A stretch of 17,132 nucleotides of DNA. Origin: JBPOHE01 sp052035915. Lineage in GTDB: Bacteria > Pseudomonadota > Gammaproteobacteria > Chromatiales > Chromatiaceae. The notes below the pieces were generated by a model. It saw nothing but the letters and a program-made list of their open reading frames with translations. It ran no database searches and was not told the origin of the DNA. Made by a program: the position numbers and the translations under genes. The stretch's first letter is position 1, and the number at the start of each line of letters is the position of its first letter. The stretch spans positions 1 through 17,132 of the forward strand of contig JBPOHE010000068.1 of assembly GCA_052035915.1 (NCBI GenBank), read 5' to 3'. Positions 14,455-17,132 of the stretch are shown here, piece after piece.

Positions 14455-15528
14455 ATGAGGTTTGTCGATGAGGCCGTCATCCGGGTACAGGCCGGTGACG
14501 GGGGCAATGGCTGCGTCAGTTTCCGACGGGAGAAGTTCATCCCTCGTGGCGGCCCTAACGGCGGCGATGGTGGGGACGGCGGCAGCCTGTATCTGATCGT
14601 CGATGCCTCTCTCAACACCCTGGTCGATTTCCGCATGAAGCGACTGTATCGCGCCGAACGCGGGCAGGATGGCATGGGCAAGGATCGGACCGGCGCCAGC
14701 GGCAAGGATCTGGAAATTCCGGTTCCCCTGGGCACCCGTGTGTTCGATGCCGAGACCGAGGAGGAGATGGGGGATCTCGTCAGCCAGGGACAACGGCTGC
14801 TGGTCGCCAGGGGAGGACGCCGGGGACTGGGTAACACCCGCTTCAAAAGCAGCACCAACCAGGCGCCGCGACGGGCCACCCCGGGAACGCCGGGCGAACA
14901 GCGGGAACTGCGTCTCGAACTCATGTTGTTGGCGGATGTGGGTCTGCTCGGATTGCCGAATGCCGGGAAATCCAGCCTCATCACCCAGGTGTCGAGCGCA
15001 AGACCCAGGATTGCCGAGTATCCCTTCACCACCCTCCATCCCAATCTGGGCGTGGTGCGAGTGGACGATGAGCGCAGCTTTGTCATGGCGGACATCCCGG
15101 GGTTGATCGAAGGGGCCGCGGAAGGGGCCGGACTGGGCATCCAGTTTCTCAAACACCTGATGCGCACCAGGCTGCTGTTGCACATGGTGGATATCGCCCC
15201 TTTGGACGAGCAGGCGGACCCGGCGGAGGATATCCGCCGTATCGAGCAGGAGCTGGAGAAATACGACCAGGATCTCCTGTCGAAGGAACGCTGGTTGGTG
15301 TTGAACAAGATCGATCTCCTGACCGCCGAGGAATTGGCCGAGCGTCGCCAAGATCTCCTCTCCCGCTGTGATTGGCGGGCGCCGGTGTTCGCCATCTCGG
15401 CCCTGGGCGGTCAGGGGACGGACGCACTCATGGAGGCCTTGATGCAGCGTTTGGAGGCCATGCGCCGGGAACAAGAGCCCGGGCTCGCCGATCCGGACGA
15501 GATCCCCTGGGACCCTTTGCGGTCATGA
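14455..15528 (+). CDS. obgE: Obg family GTPase (50S assembly)
   Basis: A 357-residue Obg/CgtA GTPase, which acts in late 50S subunit assembly and links ribosomes to stress and replication control. The glycine-rich Obg domain (1-158) has GDGGNGCVSFRREKFIP and GGDGGDGG. The G domain has G1 GLPNAGKS (166-173), switch YPFTTL, G3 DIPG (213-216), G4 NKID (284-287) and G5 SAL (315-317). It is shorter than E. coli ObgE (390) because the long acidic C-terminal tail is missing; the protein ends soon after the G domain. This is common among Obg proteins. It lies downstream of the rpmA terminator; proB follows after 10 nt. Shine-Dalgarno signal is weak. Confidence 0.98.
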   Translation: MRFVDEAVIRVQAGDGGNGCVSFRREKFIPRGGPNGGDGGDGGSLYLIVDASLNTLVDFRMKRLYRAERGQDGMGKDRTGASGKDLEIPVPLGTRVFDAETEEEMGDLVSQGQRLLVARGGRRGLGNTRFKSSTNQAPRRATPGTPGEQRELRLELMLLADVGLLGLPNAGKSSLITQVSSARPRIAEYPFTTLHPNLGVVRVDDERSFVMADIPGLIEGAAEGAGLGIQFLKHLMRTRLLLHMVDIAPLDEQADPAEDIRRIEQELEKYDQDLLSKERWLVLNKIDLLTAEELAERRQDLLSRCDWRAPVFAISALGGQGTDALMEALMQRLEAMRREQEPGLADPDEIPWDPLRS

Positions 15529-15538
15529 GCCACCACCG

Positions 15539-16669
15539 ATGAGCACGCGGGATCGGGTGATGGCCACCCGGCGTTGGGTGGTCAAGATCGGAAGCGCGCT
15601 CTTGACCGCCGGCGGCCATGGCTTGGGGCAGTCGGCCCTGAGTTCCTGGGTGGAGCAGCTCACCAACTGGCTGGCCGGGGACGAGCATCGTCAACTCATC
15701 CTGGTTTCCTCCGGTGCGGTGGCGGAAGGCATGAGTCGCATGGGCTGGAAGCAACGCCCGCGACGTCTGCACCAACTCCAGGCGGCGGCGGCCATCGGCC
15801 AGATGGGGCTGATCCAGGCCTATGAAAGCTGTTTCAAGCGCCATCACCGCCATACCGCCCAGGTGCTGCTGACCCGGGATGATCTTTCCGATCGCGGGCG
15901 CTATCTCAATGCCCGCAGCACCCTGCGCACCCTGCTCGAACTCGGGGTGGTGCCGGTGATCAACGAAAACGACACCGTCGCCACCGATGAATTGAGATTC
16001 GGCGACAACGACACCCTCGCCGCCCTGGTGGCGAACCTGATCGAGGCCGACCTGCTCATCCTGCTCACCGATCAGGACGGCATCTTCGACCAGGATCCCC
16101 GCCTCAATCCCCGGGCCCACCTCATCCGCGAAACCAGGGTGGACGATCCGACCCTGGACGAGGTCGCTGGTGGCGGCGGTTCGGGTCTGGGTCGGGGTGG
16201 CATGGTGACCAAGGTACGCGCCGCCCGCCTCGCCGCCCGCTCGGGCACCGCCACCCTCATCGCCCCGGGCGCCGCTCCGGAGGTGATGGGCCGGATCGCC
16301 CGGGGAGAGGATGTCGGCAGCCTCTTGTTGCCGGTACAGGAGCCCGAAGCGGCGAGAAAACGCTGGTTGGCGGGACAACTCCAACTTCGCGGACGCTTGG
16401 TGATCGACGCCGGGGCGGTGCGCATGCTGCGCGATTACGGCAAGAGCCTGCTGGCCGTGGGGGTGAAGTCGGCTGAAGGGGACTTTGGCCGCGGCGAGAT
16501 GCTGTCCTGCGTCGACGAACAGGGCCAGGAGGTGGCCCGGGGGTTGGTCAATTACGACGCCCAGGAGACACGGCGTATCATCGGCCAGCCCTCCAACCGT
16601 ATTGAATCCATCCTCGGCTATGTGGATGAGCACTCACTCATTCACCGGGACAACCTGGTACTGATGTAA
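15539..16669 (+). CDS. proB: Glutamate 5-kinase
   Basis: 376 residues (E. coli: 367). It phosphorylates glutamate to glutamyl 5-phosphate, the first and feedback-controlled step of proline synthesis. The amino-acid kinase domain shows RRWVVKIGSALL (Lys16), LVSSGAVAEG (56-64), VINENDTV (140-147), LLTDQDGIF and GRGGMVTK. A C-terminal PUA domain occupies about 280-376, with RGLVNYDAQE and a final HRDNLVLM. ATG at 15539 gives the usual family start; ATG at 15560 is an alternative, and neither has a strong Shine-Dalgarno. It is in tandem with obgE, an arrangement common in Gammaproteobacteria. proA is not in the window. Confidence 0.97.
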   Translation: MSTRDRVMATRRWVVKIGSALLTAGGHGLGQSALSSWVEQLTNWLAGDEHRQLILVSSGAVAEGMSRMGWKQRPRRLHQLQAAAAIGQMGLIQAYESCFKRHHRHTAQVLLTRDDLSDRGRYLNARSTLRTLLELGVVPVINENDTVATDELRFGDNDTLAALVANLIEADLLILLTDQDGIFDQDPRLNPRAHLIRETRVDDPTLDEVAGGGGSGLGRGGMVTKVRAARLAARSGTATLIAPGAAPEVMGRIARGEDVGSLLLPVQEPEAARKRWLAGQLQLRGRLVIDAGAVRMLRDYGKSLLAVGVKSAEGDFGRGEMLSCVDEQGQEVARGLVNYDAQETRRIIGQPSNRIESILGYVDEHSLIHRDNLVLM

Positions 16670-16880
16670 TACCGACCCGGTAGGACATCAGGCGGTTCGA
16701 TGTTCTCTGATCGCAGGCTGGGACTGGCGCCTGCCTCGGCTCTCGCATGCGGAACCCGAGATCTGGTGCCACCGGACTTGATCCGGGAAAACCACTCCAG
16801 CGCCGAACCCGAACATGTATTCAGAAACAGCCTGGCGTTGGCCGTGAGCGACAGCGAAGCCTGTCCACCTGTCGACATTT

Positions 16881-16913
16881 CCGGGCATGAGCCCTTTTAC
16901 CCGGTTTTTCGTT
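16881..16913 (+). terminator. Possible intrinsic terminator for obgE-proB (left arm of element copy 3)
   Basis: CCGGG (16881-16885) pairs with CCCGG (16900-16904) across a 14-nt loop, followed by TTTTTCGTT. The stem is only 5 bp, so efficiency is uncertain, but no better terminator is seen after proB. Confidence 0.45.
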
Positions 16914-16997
16914 CTCTAATAGGGAACAATGCGTCCATGGATGGCGAATTGTTCTCCAAATAAGAACAAAAATCGGCCATTTCTCGTCTATGCCCGG
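16881..16997. repeat. Nested-palindrome intergenic element, copy 3
   Basis: Third copy, 117 bp, ending in CCGGGC (16881-16886) and GCCCGG (16992-16997). Inner hairpins are GTTCTC-TAATA-GGGAAC (16911-16927) and TTGTTCT-CCAAATA-AGAACAA (16949-16969). AACAAT and ATTGTT flank a 17-nt centre unlike those of the other copies. The reverse-complemented right arm, CCGGGCAT...AAATGGCC, is very close to the left arm of copy 1, showing that arms are interchangeable. It lies 211 nt after proB and 6 nt from the end of a possible minus-strand gene. Confidence 0.85.
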
Positions 16998-17003
16998 CGC
17001 CGT

Positions 17004-17132
17004 TCAGATCGTGTCCCCGGACGTGGTGTAAGAAGCGATCAGAAGGTCATCGACTCTGGCAAGGAAGGGAAGGTCATCAGTTTGCGACCGCAGGCAAGCT
17101 GATGTTGGGATTCTCGCCGAGATCGGTGAGGG
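17004..17132 (-). CDS. Possible 3' end of a PIN-domain-like gene (partial, uncertain)
   Basis: A minus-strand frame is open from the window edge to a TGA at 17004-17006, giving the last 42 residues of a possible protein. The piece CLRSQTDDLPFLARVDDLL loosely resembles the C-R-D-P-D-D-x-x-F-L segment of PIN toxins of the PF13470 type. The expected following motif (L-V-T/S-G-D-x-D-L) is not clear, so a degraded or frameshifted gene, or chance, is possible. The rest lies outside the window. Confidence 0.25.
   Translation of the reverse strand, partial: PSPISARIPTSACLRSQTDDLPFLARVDDLLIASYTTSGDTI

Larger units (their letters stand above)
16670..17003. other. Gene-poor region downstream of proB
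   Basis: 334 bases without a convincing gene. Short open frames on both strands lack recognisable similarity and Shine-Dalgarno support. It contains a small hairpin, CCGGA-CTTGA-TCCGG (16772-16786), of a type seen as a short intergenic repeat in other bacteria, and repeat-element copy 3 (16881-16997). Confidence 0.6.

Noticed and set aside
14079..15395. Long minus-strand reading frames opposite rpmA and obgE
   Set aside because: Antisense to strongly conserved ribosomal and Obg genes; no coherent protein family is visible.
16700..16963. Small plus-strand open frame after proB
   Set aside because: No similarity or Shine-Dalgarno; it runs into repeat-element copy 3, which is noncoding in the other two copies.
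1049..16997. Three similar palindromic repeats as a CRISPR array
   Set aside because: They lie kilobases apart, are themselves inverted repeats and have no regular spacers or cas genes nearby.

Overview
The window reads as chromosome of a GC-rich gammaproteobacterium. The evidence is gene order and protein similarity: xseA is divergent from guaB-guaA, as in many Gammaproteobacteria, and rplU-rpmA-obgE-proB stand in tandem. The tightly packed gene content and the abundance of small palindromic repeats would fit a Chromatiales-like organism, but the genus cannot be decided from this sequence.

Layout, left to right: (1) the 5' part of zapE (minus, cut by the window edge) is divergent from a 2H-phosphoesterase (cyclic phosphodiesterase-like) gene. 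(2) guaB-guaA (minus) form the GMP-synthesis operon; guaB is interrupted in frame by a 377-residue intein with a LAGLIDADG homing endonuclease, inserted two residues before the catalytic cysteine of IMP dehydrogenase. (3) xseA (plus) diverges from guaB across a short region holding a good sigma70 promoter for guaB. (4) A lone Uma2-family nuclease-fold gene follows. (5) A tight cluster follows: acyl-CoA synthetase, alpha/beta hydrolase, second acyl-CoA synthetase, then an ElyC/YdcF-like membrane protein. (6) Next is an L,D-transpeptidase lipoprotein gene. (7) rplU-rpmA, a terminator, then obgE-proB come next. (8) A gene-poor right end follows, with a possible fragment of a minus-strand PIN-type gene at the very edge.

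The least expected structure is a repeat family seen three times (1049-1166, 7039-7145, 16881-16997). Each copy is a 107-118 bp inverted repeat ending in CCGGGC/GCCCGG. Each half holds a GC-rich stem, a T-tract pointing inward and a small GTTCTC/GAGAAC hairpin, and the halves flank a short centre that differs between copies. All three copies lie just 3' of genes, one certainly between convergent genes, so they look like a MITE/BIME-type element that may also act as a two-way transcription terminator. Several other small palindromic repeats sit in the intergenic gaps (2826-2872, 7162-7182, 13512-13541).

Functionally, guaB and guaA convert IMP to XMP to GMP. rplU and rpmA make 50S subunit proteins, and obgE encodes a GTPase of 50S assembly. 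proB begins proline synthesis, and xseA and zapE are housekeeping genes. The acyl-CoA synthetase/hydrolase cluster probably activates and processes a carboxylic acid of unknown identity. The ElyC-like protein and the L,D-transpeptidase act in the cell envelope.
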